A program made the translations under genes and the position numbers. Below, piece after piece: positions 25,123 to 34,488 of a stretch of 64,000 nucleotides of DNA; position 1 is the stretch's first letter, and every line of letters begins with the position of its first letter. The DNA comes from Chitinophaga solisilvae. Its GTDB lineage: Bacteria; Bacteroidota; Bacteroidia; Chitinophagales; Chitinophagaceae. The notes below the pieces were generated by a model that was not told the DNA's origin, made no database searches, and was given only the letters and a program-made list of their open reading frames with translations. The DNA lies in the NCBI RefSeq assembly GCF_009928525.1, contig NZ_JAABOK010000006.1, positions 186,001 to 250,000 of the forward strand, read 5' to 3'.

Positions 25123-26178
25123 ATGAAGAAGGACATGGTCTCAAAATCTGATGTTGGAATAATTCTGATGAACCTGGGCTCGCCGGATTCTACGGCAGTT
25201 CCGGATGTGAAACGTTATCTGATAGAGTTTCTGATGGATAAGCGCGTAATTGATTATCCCTGGTTGTTCCGTAAGATATTGATAGAAGGGATCATCGTTC
25301 CCCGTCGCGCGGCGCAGTCAGCCAAAGCGTACGAATCTATCTGGTGGGAAGAAGGCTCTCCGCTTATTGCACTCACTAAACAGCTGCAGACAGCTGTACA
25401 GCACGATATGGACATTCCCGTGGAGATTGCCATGCGCTATGGCAATCCGCATCCGGAAGTGGCCTATAATAACCTGCTCCGGAAGAATCCAGACCTGAAA
25501 GAAGTGATAGTCCTGCCGCTGTACCCGCATTATGCCATGTCGTCCTACGAAACGGCAGCCGAATACGCGAAGGAAATCTATCTGAAGAAAAAGTATACAT
25601 TCAAACTCTCCGTTATTCCTCCTTTTTATGATGAACCGGATTACATCAATGCCGTAGCTGAAAGTATGCGTCCATACATGCAGCAGGACTACGATTACAT
25701 CCTGTTCAGCTATCATGGCGTGCCGGAAAGGCATATCCATAAAGGTGACATTACCGGCAGTCACTGCCTGAAAGTAAATGATTGCTGTCATGTCAGATCG
25801 GAAGCGCATAAGTTCTGCTACCGCCATCAGGTAACCATTACCTCTGAACTGGTAGCTGCAAAACTGGGACTGCCGAAAGATAAATGGGGTATTTCCTTTC
25901 AGTCCAGGCTGGGGCGGGAAGAATGGCTGAAACCATATACAGCAGCCACTTTGGAGCAACTTCCGAAAGAAGGAAAGAAGAAACTGCTGATTGTTTGCCC
26001 CGCATTTGTATCTGATTGTCTGGAAACACTGGAAGAAATTGCCGTGGAAGGAAAGCATAGCTTTATGCATGCCGGGGGAGACAGTTACACGATGATACCC
26101 TGTCTGAACATCCATCCGCTGTGGGTGAAGGCAGTGGTGAAATACTGTAACCAGATTATGGAAACAACTACTGTTTAA
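25123..26178 (+). CDS. hemH: Ferrochelatase with internal four-cysteine insert
   Basis: It inserts ferrous iron into protoporphyrin IX. The catalytic His is in LFSYHGVPERH; GIILMNLGSPDST opens the fold and FQSRLGREEWLKPY is the conserved C-terminal segment. Just after the catalytic His the protein has four cysteines in the pattern C-x5-CC-x9-C (DNA 25765-25818). Comparable internal cysteine sets have been described as [2Fe-2S] ligands in some bacterial ferrochelatases; here this is inference. The chosen start gives 351 residues. It is divergent from hemA and 10 bases ahead of hemG. Confidence 0.94.
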   Translation: MKKDMVSKSDVGIILMNLGSPDSTAVPDVKRYLIEFLMDKRVIDYPWLFRKILIEGIIVPRRAAQSAKAYESIWWEEGSPLIALTKQLQTAVQHDMDIPVEIAMRYGNPHPEVAYNNLLRKNPDLKEVIVLPLYPHYAMSSYETAAEYAKEIYLKKKYTFKLSVIPPFYDEPDYINAVAESMRPYMQQDYDYILFSYHGVPERHIHKGDITGSHCLKVNDCCHVRSEAHKFCYRHQVTITSELVAAKLGLPKDKWGISFQSRLGREEWLKPYTAATLEQLPKEGKKKLLIVCPAFVSDCLETLEEIAVEGKHSFMHAGGDSYTMIPCLNIHPLWVKAVVKYCNQIMETTTV

Positions 26179-26188
26179 TACGCACCAT

Positions 26189-27535
26189 ATGCCACAGGAA
26201 CCAGTACTGATTATCGGAGCCGGTATTTCCGGTCTGAGCATTGCCTATGAACTGCAACAGCTGCAGATACCTTATGTGCTGACGGAGGCTGCCCCGGCAG
26301 CTGGCGGTGTTATCCGCTCCCTCCACCAGAGTGGGTTTGAGCTGGATGCCGGACCTAATACCATTGCGGCCACTCCTGAAGTACTGGCGTTTTTCAAATC
26401 CCTGGGGCTGGAAGATAAAATACTGGTGGCTGCGGCAGCGGGCAAAAAGCGCTTCCTGGTCCGCAATAACCAGTTGCATGCGGTTTCTCCGCACCCCTTT
26501 AAAATCATGGGTTCTCCTTACCTGAGCCGCGGCAGTAAATGGAAACTGTTCACCGAACGTTTCCGCAAACCAGCGCCGGCAGCGGGGGAGGAGTCTGTCA
26601 GTAGTTTTGTAGCCAGAAGATTCAATAAAGAGATAGCAGAATATGTATTTGATCCGGTATTATCCGGTATCTATGCCGGTAATCCCGATCTGATGAGCGT
26701 TGGAGAAGTATTGCCGGCATTGCCGCGCTGGGAGCGGGAGTACGGAAGTGTTACCAAAGGGCTCATGAAGGAGAAGGAGGTGATGGCCGGCAGGAAAATC
26801 ATCAGCTTCAAAGGTGGCAACGAAGTGCTTGTCATCCGTTTGCAGGAATTGCTGCAGACGCCGGTGCGTTTCGGATGCAACGTGAAAACCGTTACCCGTA
26901 AAGGCGACAGCTATGAGGTAGCTTATGAAGAGAAAGGAACCGCCGGTACACTCACTGCACAACAGGTAATATTTACGGGGCCTGCCTATACGGCCGCCGA
27001 TCAGATAGCAACGCTGGATGCCGCTACTGCTGCCCTTTTACAGGATATTGTGTATCCGCGTATGGGCGTTATGCATCTGGGCTTCAATACTGCTGATATA
27101 TCCAGTCCGATAGACGGTTTCGGCTTCCTGGTTCCCCATGCGGAAGGTCTTCATTTCCTGGGCGCTATCTGCAATTCCGCTATTTTCCCCGACAAGGCGC
27201 CGGAAGGAAAAACGCTGCTCACGGTATTTATCGGCGGGGCCAGGCAGGAACACTACTTTGACCAGCCGGGCGCTGAGCAGCTGAAACAGCATGTACTGAG
27301 GGAAGTAAGCAGCCTGCTGGGTATTACTGCGGCCCCGGTCATGCAACATTTTGGCTATTGGGATAAAGCCATCCCCCAGCTGAATATCGGTCATGCAAAG
27401 TTGCGTGCCGCCGCCAAAGCCTTTGAAGAAAAATATCCGGGCCTGCACCTCAGCGGGAACTATCTCCAGGGCGTTGCTATCCCCGGACTGCTGCAACATG
27501 CAGCCACATTGGCGGCATCACTGAAGAAAAATTAA
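26189..27535 (+). CDS. hemG: Protoporphyrinogen oxidase, FAD-dependent (HemG/HemY type)
   Basis: It oxidises protoporphyrinogen IX to protoporphyrin IX with oxygen. The N-terminal FAD Rossmann motif is VLIIGAGISGLSIAYEL (about residues 7-23), GFELDAGPNTI follows, and the C-terminus ends with the FAD-contact stretch GLHLSGNYLQGVAIPGLLQ. The length (448) fits the FAD-dependent oxidase called HemY in Bacillus, not the FMN-dependent E. coli HemG. It is co-transcribed with hemH and completes the protoporphyrin branch. Confidence 0.94.
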   Translation: MPQEPVLIIGAGISGLSIAYELQQLQIPYVLTEAAPAAGGVIRSLHQSGFELDAGPNTIAATPEVLAFFKSLGLEDKILVAAAAGKKRFLVRNNQLHAVSPHPFKIMGSPYLSRGSKWKLFTERFRKPAPAAGEESVSSFVARRFNKEIAEYVFDPVLSGIYAGNPDLMSVGEVLPALPRWEREYGSVTKGLMKEKEVMAGRKIISFKGGNEVLVIRLQELLQTPVRFGCNVKTVTRKGDSYEVAYEEKGTAGTLTAQQVIFTGPAYTAADQIATLDAATAALLQDIVYPRMGVMHLGFNTADISSPIDGFGFLVPHAEGLHFLGAICNSAIFPDKAPEGKTLLTVFIGGARQEHYFDQPGAEQLKQHVLREVSSLLGITAAPVMQHFGYWDKAIPQLNIGHAKLRAAAKAFEEKYPGLHLSGNYLQGVAIPGLLQHAATLAASLKKN

Positions 27536-27597
27536 TGTGTAAAAATTTATAATTGTTGCTGTTTTTTCTTTAAATTCCGATATAAATCTTCCACCAG

Positions 27598-28737
27598 ATG
27601 ATTGCAGGAATTCTGAAAGAAAAAAACAGCGAAACCAGGGTATCCCTCACCCCAGAAGTAGTGAAACAGCTGCAGCAGATGTCGGTAACCGTGTGGGTGG
27701 AGCAGGGCGCCGGCGACGCATCCTTTTATAACGATGACGCCTATATGCAATCAGGCGCACAGATTAAAACTGCAGGTGAAATTTTAGCACAGGCAGATGT
27801 CATCTTTACCCTGCAGCCGCCTTCCAGGGAGGTTGCCAGCCAGCTGGCTCCCGGAAAAATCATCATCGGCGTATTACAACCACTTTATCATTCCGCTGAA
27901 GTAAGCTACTGGGCTTCCCGGAACCTGACCACGTTCAGTCTGGATACCATCCCGCGCACCACGCGCGCCCAATCAATGGATGTGCTCAGTTCACAGGCCA
28001 ATATCGCCGGGTATAAAGCCGTACTCCTCGCGGCGTATAGCTATTCCCGTTACCTGCCCATGTTTATGACGGCCGCCGGCAGCATAGCTCCGGCCAAAGT
28101 ACTCATACTGGGGGCCGGCGTAGCCGGGCTGCAGGCTATCGCTACCGCACGCCGCCTCGGCGCCGTAGTGGAAGTGTTTGACACACGCCCCGCCGTAAAG
28201 GAAGAAGTAATGAGCCTCGGCGCAAAATTCGTGGAAGTGGAAGGCGCCGCAGACGCCTCTGCTGCAGGTGGCTACGCCGTGGAACAAAGCGAATCCTATC
28301 AGCAGCAGCAACAAAAGAAAATCGGCGAAAGCATCGCCAGGGCAGATATCGTCATCACTACCGCCCAGATACCCGGAAAACCCGCGCCTGTGCTGGTTAC
28401 ACAGCCTATGCTGGACCAGATGCGCCACGGCTCCGTGATTGTAGACCTCGCAGCTGCCACCGGCGGTAATACCAGCGTTACGAAAAATAATGAAACCGTG
28501 CACTACAAAGGCGTAACGATCATCGGTAATTCCAACCTCCCCGCAGCCATGCCTGCCGACGCCAGCAAGCTCTATGCAAAGAATGTGTTCAATTTCCTGA
28601 AACTGATATTAACAAAAGAAGGCGGCCTCGACCTGAACTTTGAAGATGATATTGTGAAAGGCGCCTGCATCACCCACAACGGTGAAATCGTCAATGAACG
28701 AGTGAAGAGCCTGATGCCCGCTGCCAGTGCAATCTAG
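27598..28737 (+). CDS. pntAA: NAD(P) transhydrogenase subunit alpha, NAD-binding part
   Basis: This is domain I of the proton-translocating transhydrogenase, which reduces NADP+ with NADH at the expense of the proton gradient. The start MIAGILKEKNSETRVSLTPEVV is typical of the alanine dehydrogenase/PntA fold. The NAD-binding Rossmann motif is LILGAGVAGLQAIATARRLGA (about residues 169-188) and the mobile loop is near 225-245. The alpha subunit is split: the membrane part is the next gene. The coding region begins 62 bases after hemG. Confidence 0.94.
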   Translation: MIAGILKEKNSETRVSLTPEVVKQLQQMSVTVWVEQGAGDASFYNDDAYMQSGAQIKTAGEILAQADVIFTLQPPSREVASQLAPGKIIIGVLQPLYHSAEVSYWASRNLTTFSLDTIPRTTRAQSMDVLSSQANIAGYKAVLLAAYSYSRYLPMFMTAAGSIAPAKVLILGAGVAGLQAIATARRLGAVVEVFDTRPAVKEEVMSLGAKFVEVEGAADASAAGGYAVEQSESYQQQQQKKIGESIARADIVITTAQIPGKPAPVLVTQPMLDQMRHGSVIVDLAAATGGNTSVTKNNETVHYKGVTIIGNSNLPAAMPADASKLYAKNVFNFLKLILTKEGGLDLNFEDDIVKGACITHNGEIVNERVKSLMPAASAI

Positions 28738-28790
28738 CAGCCGGACCACGTGCAGCCACGTTATACCCGACTAATCATAAAACCGTAAGC

Positions 28791-29102
28791 ATGGAACATA
28801 TTCTATCTTTTCTGCATCAGCATATCGAGCTAATCTATATCGTTATCCTATCCATATTCCTGGGCGTGGAAGTCATTTCCCGCGTGCCCTCTGTACTGCA
28901 TACCCCGCTGATGAGTGGCGCCAACGCCATTCACGGGGTGGTCATCATCGGCGCTATCATTGTCATGGGCAAGGCGGAAACAGATAATTACCTGGCACTC
29001 ATACTCGGATTCCTGGCCGTAATTCTCGGTACAATCAATGTGGTAGGCGGTTTTGTAGTAACGGACCGTATGCTGGAAATGTTCAGGGGAAAAAAGAAAT
29101 AA
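28791..29102 (+). CDS. pntAB: NAD(P) transhydrogenase subunit alpha, membrane part
   Basis: The 103-residue membrane protein has three or four helices (about residues 11-31, 45-60 and 63-90) and corresponds to the C-terminal membrane domain of E. coli PntA. The conserved stretch SRVPSVLHTPLMSGANAIHG (about 26-45) identifies it. It lies 53 bases after pntAA and 19 bases before pntB, giving the split-alpha three-gene organisation known from Rhodospirillum and many other bacteria. Confidence 0.93.
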   Translation: MEHILSFLHQHIELIYIVILSIFLGVEVISRVPSVLHTPLMSGANAIHGVVIIGAIIVMGKAETDNYLALILGFLAVILGTINVVGGFVVTDRMLEMFRGKKK

Positions 29103-29121
29103 TGGTTAAAGCGCTATAATT

Positions 29122-30669
29122 ATGGGTTCCAGCATACTATCTCTGATCTATCTGATCGGCTCTGTTACTTTTATTCTGGGTCTGAAAATGCTCAGCAAGC
29201 CGGATACTGCCCGTAAAGGCAATCTGGTGGCGGCTGCCGGCATGACCCTCGCCATCCTCGGCACCATCTTCCTGTATACTTCTAACGGTGAACACCTGCA
29301 TAACTACGGCTGGATTACAGCCGCCCTGATTATCGGCGGCGTTATCGGCGTAATGTCTGCCAGAAAGGTAAAGATGACCGCCATGCCTGAAATGGTGAGC
29401 ATGTTCAACGGTATGGGCGGCGCCTGCGCAGCACTTATTTCCGTGGTGGAATTCAATCACCTGATTCACCGCGGCGCCGGCGGACAAATCACCGTCGGCC
29501 AGTCGTCCGACAAATTACTGCAACAACTCCTGGAATCACGCATCAGTGAACTGGCAGACACGCTGGCACTGAATCTTAATACGGACCTCAGAGGCTCCCT
29601 GCTGATTATCCTGCTCGGGCTCATCATCGGGGCAGTATCTTTTGCCGGCAGCGTCATCGCATGGGGAAAACTCAACGGCAGCATAAAAGACTTCTCTTTC
29701 AAAGGACAGCATATCCTGAACCTGGTGGTGATGGCAGTAGTGCTGATCGGTGCTGTGGTCCTGATTTTACAGATAAACGAGAAAGTGATGGCCACCGCCG
29801 TGGACGGGCACAGCGCACTGGCCGGACTACAGGTTTTATTCTACCTGGTATTACTCTGTTCCTTGCTATATGGCATCCTCTTCGTATTGCCTATCGGTGG
29901 CGCGGATATGCCGGTCGTAATATCCCTGCTGAACTCCTTTACCGGCGTGGCGGCGGCCTGCGGCGGATTTCTCTATGATAATCCGGTAATGCTCACCGGC
30001 GGTATCCTCGTAGGCTCCGCAGGTACCATCCTCACCATCCTGATGTGCAAGGCGATGAACAGATCGCTGAAAAATGTGCTGATAGGCTCTTTCGGCGGAA
30101 CAAAAGCAGTTGCCGCAGGAGGAAAGGAACAGGGAGCGTACAAGGAAATCAGCCTTTCCGATGCCGCCGTTGTACTGGCATATGCCAATAAGGTCATAAT
30201 TGTACCGGGCTACGGCCTCGCGGTGGCACAGGCCCAGCATGCCTGTCATGAACTGGAGAAACTGCTGGAAGAAAAAGGAGTGGAAGTGAAATATGCCATA
30301 CATCCGGTAGCCGGACGTATGCCCGGACATATGAACGTGCTGCTGGCAGAAGCTGATGTGCCGTATGAGAAACTGCTGGAGATGGAAGACGCCAACGCAG
30401 AACTGCCTGCCACAGATGCGGTGCTGGTACTCGGCGCCAATGATGTTGTGAACCCTGCCGCTAAAAATGATCCTGCAAGTCCGATATACGGAATGCCCAT
30501 ACTGGAAGTGGAAAATGCCAAACTGGTGATTGTAAACAAACGCAGCATGAAACCAGGATATGCAGGCATTGAAAACGATTTGTTTTTTCAACCAAAAACT
30601 TCCATGTTGTTTGGAGATGCCAAACAGGTACTTCAGCAACTGGCGGCAGAAATTAAAACGGTCAGCTGA
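29122..30669 (+). CDS. pntB: NAD(P) transhydrogenase subunit beta
   Basis: The 515-residue beta subunit has about eight or nine membrane helices (residues 1-320) and a C-terminal NADP(H)-binding domain III (about 335-510). Diagnostic pieces are GMGGACAALISVVEF in the membrane part and, in domain III, VIIVPGYGLAVAQAQHA, IHPVAGRMPGHMNVLLAEA, VLVLGANDVVNPAA and VIVNKRSMKPGYAG. Together with pntAA and pntAB it makes a complete enzyme that supplies NADPH, a role it shares with maeB in this window. Confidence 0.95.
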   Translation: MGSSILSLIYLIGSVTFILGLKMLSKPDTARKGNLVAAAGMTLAILGTIFLYTSNGEHLHNYGWITAALIIGGVIGVMSARKVKMTAMPEMVSMFNGMGGACAALISVVEFNHLIHRGAGGQITVGQSSDKLLQQLLESRISELADTLALNLNTDLRGSLLIILLGLIIGAVSFAGSVIAWGKLNGSIKDFSFKGQHILNLVVMAVVLIGAVVLILQINEKVMATAVDGHSALAGLQVLFYLVLLCSLLYGILFVLPIGGADMPVVISLLNSFTGVAAACGGFLYDNPVMLTGGILVGSAGTILTILMCKAMNRSLKNVLIGSFGGTKAVAAGGKEQGAYKEISLSDAAVVLAYANKVIIVPGYGLAVAQAQHACHELEKLLEEKGVEVKYAIHPVAGRMPGHMNVLLAEADVPYEKLLEMEDANAELPATDAVLVLGANDVVNPAAKNDPASPIYGMPILEVENAKLVIVNKRSMKPGYAGIENDLFFQPKTSMLFGDAKQVLQQLAAEIKTVS

Positions 30670-30752
30670 CCGTCTGCAGCCTTCAGCAGTTAGTTAAAGA
30701 CCGGCTGCTGAAAGCTTGCAGCTTTTCTTTAGTTTTGCCGGAAAAAAGACCA

Positions 30753-32156
30753 TTGTCAAATCCATTACCATCTGCACTTGTTGATTCGTTAGCCGGTCTT
30801 CCCGGCTTCAACCGGGCATCATTTGAAGCGGTGCATACTGCGGCGGAGAAGATTACTTCCCTGCGATTAAATCCGCTTAAACTGCATACTGCCGTACAAC
30901 GTGAAGCGGTGCTGCAATCCTTGTCTCCCGCAGGTGTGAGTAAAGTGCCATGGAGTACAGAAGGCTGTTATCTGCCGGAAAGACCTTCCTTTACTTTTGA
31001 TCCGTTTTTTCATGCAGGCGCCTACTATGTCCAGGAAGCATCTTCGATGTTCCTGGAACAGGCGGTACGCGCTACCGTTGATCTGTCGTCGCCGCTGCGT
31101 GTACTGGATCTGTGTGCGGCGCCCGGAGGCAAATCCACACTGCTGCAATCGCTGATAAGTCCGGACAGCCTGCTGGTGGCCAATGAAGTGATTAAGCCGC
31201 GTGCGGCGCTGCTGGCAGACAATCTCACCAGATGGGGCGCTGCCAATGTAGTAGTCAGCAATAATGATCCGCGTGATTTTTCCAGGCTGCCAGGGTATTT
31301 TGATCTCGTGGTGGTAGATGCTCCCTGCTCCGGTTCCGGACTTTTCCGCCGTGATCCTGAACTGGTAACAGAATGGTCTCCTGAAAATGTACTCCTCTGC
31401 AGCCAGCGACAGCAGCGTATTCTGGCTGATATATTACCATCGCTGAAAGAAAACGGCGTACTGATTTATTCAACGTGTTCCTTCTCTGCAGCAGAAGATG
31501 AAGCGATCCTGGACTGGCTGGCAGATCATTTTGAACTGGAAAATATTCCGCTGGCACTGGCGGAAGACTGGAATATTGTTACAACGGTAACGGATAAACG
31601 AAATTGTACCGGCTATCGTTTTTATCCTGACAGGCTGAAGGGAGAAGGTTTTTTTATCGCCTGTTTCCGCAAGCGCGGGGAAGCGGCTGTACGTAAACAG
31701 AAGGAGCAGAAAACATTATTTCTTGCTGCTGCAGAACAGGAACGGCTTGCGGCCTGGGTAAACCTGCCGGAAGGCTACCGGTATATGCTGCACCAGGAAG
31801 ATGTACTGATATTACCACCGGCACTGGCAGCAGATATCGCGTTGTTGCAGCAACAGTTGTATATTCGCAAAGCGGGTGTAAAGGCAGGGCAGCTGAGCAG
31901 GAAAGAGCTGATACCCGATCATCAGCTGGCAGCCAGCACATTGCTGGCAGACGCCATACCTGCAGCAGACCTGGAGTTAAAGGATGCCTTGTTATACCTG
32001 CGCAAGGAAGATCCGCGCATTGATACCACGGTGAAAGGCTGGGCGTTGATGCGTTACGGACAGATGAACCTGGGCTGGGCAAAACTATTACCCAACCGCA
32101 TGAATAATTATTACCCGAAGGAATTGCGCATCCTGAAGGAAATCACCGGACTGTAA
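30753..32156 (+). CDS. RsmF/NOL1-type rRNA cytosine-C5 methyltransferase
   Basis: A SAM-dependent RNA m5C methyltransferase of the RsmB/RsmF/NSUN family. SAM motif I is VLDLCAAPGGKSTLLQ; VVDAPCSGSGLFRRDPE holds the motif IV Pro-Cys pair and LIYSTCSFSAAEDE the catalytic Cys. A C-terminal extension of about 150 residues resembles the RNA-binding tail of RsmF, so a 16S rRNA target is likely but the exact site is not assigned. The longest frame starts with a TTG at 30735 that is itself part of a TAGTTTTG promoter box (30730-30737), so the TTG at 30753 is the better start. There is no in-frame ATG nearby. Confidence 0.87.
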   Translation: MSNPLPSALVDSLAGLPGFNRASFEAVHTAAEKITSLRLNPLKLHTAVQREAVLQSLSPAGVSKVPWSTEGCYLPERPSFTFDPFFHAGAYYVQEASSMFLEQAVRATVDLSSPLRVLDLCAAPGGKSTLLQSLISPDSLLVANEVIKPRAALLADNLTRWGAANVVVSNNDPRDFSRLPGYFDLVVVDAPCSGSGLFRRDPELVTEWSPENVLLCSQRQQRILADILPSLKENGVLIYSTCSFSAAEDEAILDWLADHFELENIPLALAEDWNIVTTVTDKRNCTGYRFYPDRLKGEGFFIACFRKRGEAAVRKQKEQKTLFLAAAEQERLAAWVNLPEGYRYMLHQEDVLILPPALAADIALLQQQLYIRKAGVKAGQLSRKELIPDHQLAASTLLADAIPAADLELKDALLYLRKEDPRIDTTVKGWALMRYGQMNLGWAKLLPNRMNNYYPKELRILKEITGL

Positions 32157-32415
32157 AGTTGGCCACCGCTATTTATTCCCTTTGGCACATATCTTGAAAC
32201 ATGCTGCAGGCAAGCAGTTGACAGCAACCCGTCACCGATGGGCTCCACAACAAAATGCCTGTGTTTTTCGTTTGTTTTATGAAATAAATTTGTCAATTTT
32301 AACACATATATTCGTTGCCCGAAAATGTATTATCCGGACAGTAATTTTTTTGGTTGTCAACTGAGTTCGGGTAACCGGATCCCAAAAAGTAAAAACTATA
32401 ATAAACAGAGTTAGT

Positions 32416-33381
32416 ATGGTAAAATCGATTCTATCAATTGCCTTGTTTGGTTTAAGTGCAGGAGTGGTAAAAGCGCAGGACACGCTGCAGGTACAGGGAA
32501 CCTCACCGGCTCTCTATATAACCCACACCGTTAAAAAGGGAGAAAATTTTTATAGCCTGAGCCGCGCTTATGGTCTGCCGCCGAAAGAAATTGCCGCCGC
32601 CAACAAGGTAAGTATGGATAAGGGGTTGCAGCTGGGTAATACACTGCATATTCCTCTCACTGCCTCCAACTTCTCCCAGAAGGCAGAAGCAGCCGGAACG
32701 CCTGTATATCACAAAGTAGCTGAGAAAGAAACTTTATATCGTATCAGCGTTAACTTCAACAAAGTACCGCTGGACAATATCAGACAATGGAATAACTTCC
32801 AGGGCGATGGTCTTAAAAAAGACAGCTATATCATTGTAGGCTATCTGAAAGCCAATGGTGGCGCCACGGCAGCGGTACCACCGCGTACAGAAGTAGTGAA
32901 GAACGAACCTAAAGAAATGCCTGCCCCGGTAACGGAAACACCTAAAAAGGAGATCGAAGCGCCTAAGAAAGAAGTGAAGAAAGAAGCAGAGCAACGTCCG
33001 GTTGAAACCGCAGAACCTACTTCTTCAACTCCACCGCCACCGGCTAAACCCGCACCAGTAGCAACCAGTACCGACTTCGAACAGCTCTACGAACAACAGA
33101 CTAAAGGCGGTAAAAATGCCACCTCTGAAAAAGGCCCCGGCACCTGGTTTAAAAGCAATGCTGTCGGAAAATACTACGCACTGCACAATACCGCACCACG
33201 TGGTACCATCATCAAAGTCACCAATCCGCTCAACGGTAAATCTGTATACGCCAAAGTTCTTGACGTTATCCCGCAGATGAAAGCCAACGCCGGCCTCATC
33301 GTGAAGCTGAGCGACAGTGCCATGCAAGCTCTTGGTAGCAGTGAAACAAGGTTTTATTGTGAGCTGAATTACGAAATGTAA
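32416..33381 (+). CDS. Secreted LysM-repeat protein with C-terminal RlpA-like barrel
   Basis: A signal peptide (about residues 1-21, ending VKAQD) is followed by two LysM peptidoglycan-binding domains (about 33-78, HTVKKGENFYSLSRAYGL; and about 98-143, HKVAEKETLYRISVNF). A Pro/Lys/Glu-rich linker (about 150-220) leads to a C-terminal domain (about 235-321) with GTIIKVTNPLNGKSVYAKVLD, which resembles the double-psi barrel of RlpA and related proteins. It is probably a cell-wall-associated periplasmic protein. Lytic activity cannot be claimed. The 259-base gap upstream contains a TAAATTTG box near 32284-32291 and no other gene. Confidence 0.82.
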   Translation: MVKSILSIALFGLSAGVVKAQDTLQVQGTSPALYITHTVKKGENFYSLSRAYGLPPKEIAAANKVSMDKGLQLGNTLHIPLTASNFSQKAEAAGTPVYHKVAEKETLYRISVNFNKVPLDNIRQWNNFQGDGLKKDSYIIVGYLKANGGATAAVPPRTEVVKNEPKEMPAPVTETPKKEIEAPKKEVKKEAEQRPVETAEPTSSTPPPPAKPAPVATSTDFEQLYEQQTKGGKNATSEKGPGTWFKSNAVGKYYALHNTAPRGTIIKVTNPLNGKSVYAKVLDVIPQMKANAGLIVKLSDSAMQALGSSETRFYCELNYEM

Positions 33382-33389
33382 TAGGCAGG

Positions 33390-33531
33390 AATTGCGAATT
33401 ACGAATTGCGAATTACGAATGTAAGCCGAAGATAAAAGCAAAGACCGAAGCGACATACTTTTAAGTATTGCTTCGGTCTTTGCTTTTATCTTCGGCTTAC
33501 ATTCGTAATTCGCAATTCGCAATTCGTAATT
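33390..33531. repeat. Family A long inverted repeat A2 (62-base arms)
   Basis: Arms 33390-33451 and 33470-33531 differ at only two positions, both in the outer heptamers (ATTGCGA against ATTACGA). The inner 30 bases of each arm, private to this locus and containing GCCGAAGATAAAAGC, pair perfectly. It lies between the convergent LysM gene and fmt. Confidence 0.85.
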
Positions 33532-33534
33532 ATC

Positions 33535-34461
33535 TCAAAACCGGTAACCTCTCAAAAACGCCTCTATCTCCATTTTCTTCTTGCCCTCCAGTTGTATTTC
33601 CTCCAGGTAGAGGTAGCCGTCGGGTGCGGCTATTTTAAGGTATGATTTCTGGTCTGTGTCAAAATCACCGGGTGTTTTGGAGGGTGTAGTGTGTTCTTTG
33701 CGCGCCTTGAAAATCTTCAGGTTTTTTCCCTGCAGCGTAGTCCAGGCGGTGGGATAGGGGCTGAGGCCGCGAACGAGGTTGTAGATATTGTCGAGCGGAT
33801 GTTGCCAGTTGATTTCGCAGGTTTCTTTAAAAATTTTCGGAGCATGTTTTACGTCTGCTGCCGGGATATCGGCTTGTGGCGTGCCTTTGGCGGTACCGGC
33901 AGCGATGGCCTGTACCGTTTTCAGCAGCAGGGTAGCGCCGGTATGCATGAGGTCATCGTGCAGTTCGCCGGCGGTTTCATCTTCACGGATGGCAACGGTA
34001 TCGCTGAAAAGTACGTCGCCGGTATCAATTTCATGCTGCAGTTTAAAGGTGGTTACGCCGGAATTTTTTTCTCCGTTGATGATAGCCCAGTTGATGGGCG
34101 CTGCGCCTCTGTAGTTGGGTAACAGAGAGGCATGTACGTTGATGGTGCCTTCCGGTGGCATGTTCCATACTATTTCCGGCAGCATACGGAATGCTACTAC
34201 CACCTGCAGGTCTGCGCGGAGTGCACGTAGTTCTTCCAGGAAGGCAGGATTTTTTAATTTCTCGGGTTGCAGTACCGGGAGGTCTTTGCTTACCGCATAT
34301 TTTTTCACGGCGCTTTCCTGCACCTGTAAACCTCTGCCAGCGGGCTTGTCAGGTGCTGTTATTACAGCAACGATATTAAAACCGTGCTGTACCAATATAT
34401 CCAGGGACGCCACTGCAAAATCTGGCGTACCCATAAAAACAATGCGAAGCTCTTTACTCAT
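33535..34461 (-). CDS. fmt: Methionyl-tRNA formyltransferase
   Basis: It formylates initiator Met-tRNA. The N-terminus is RIVFMGTPDFAVASLDIL, the catalytic residues are Asn108 and His110 in INVHASLLPNYRGAAPINWA, with the Asp in HEIDTGDVLF (about residue 146), and a C-terminal OB-fold domain follows (about 205-308). The length from the ATG at 34461 is 308. An in-frame TTG at 34470 is part of the TAAATTTG promoter box and is rejected as start. Only 6 bases separate that box from the ATG, so the mRNA is probably leaderless. Confidence 0.95.
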   Translation of the reverse strand: MSKELRIVFMGTPDFAVASLDILVQHGFNIVAVITAPDKPAGRGLQVQESAVKKYAVSKDLPVLQPEKLKNPAFLEELRALRADLQVVVAFRMLPEIVWNMPPEGTINVHASLLPNYRGAAPINWAIINGEKNSGVTTFKLQHEIDTGDVLFSDTVAIREDETAGELHDDLMHTGATLLLKTVQAIAAGTAKGTPQADIPAADVKHAPKIFKETCEINWQHPLDNIYNLVRGLSPYPTAWTTLQGKNLKIFKARKEHTTPSKTPGDFDTDQKSYLKIAAPDGYLYLEEIQLEGKKKMEIEAFLRGYRF

Positions 34462-34467
34462 AGGATG

Positions 34468-34475
34468 CAAATTTA
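34468..34475 (-). promoter_or_regulatory. -7 promoter box (TAAATTTG) of fmt
   Basis: An exact TAnnTTTG on the minus strand, 6 bases before the fmt ATG. It lies in the 27-base gap after namZ, showing that fmt has its own start and is not only read through from namZ. Confidence 0.6.
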
Positions 34476-34488
34476 CGCGAAGCGCCGC

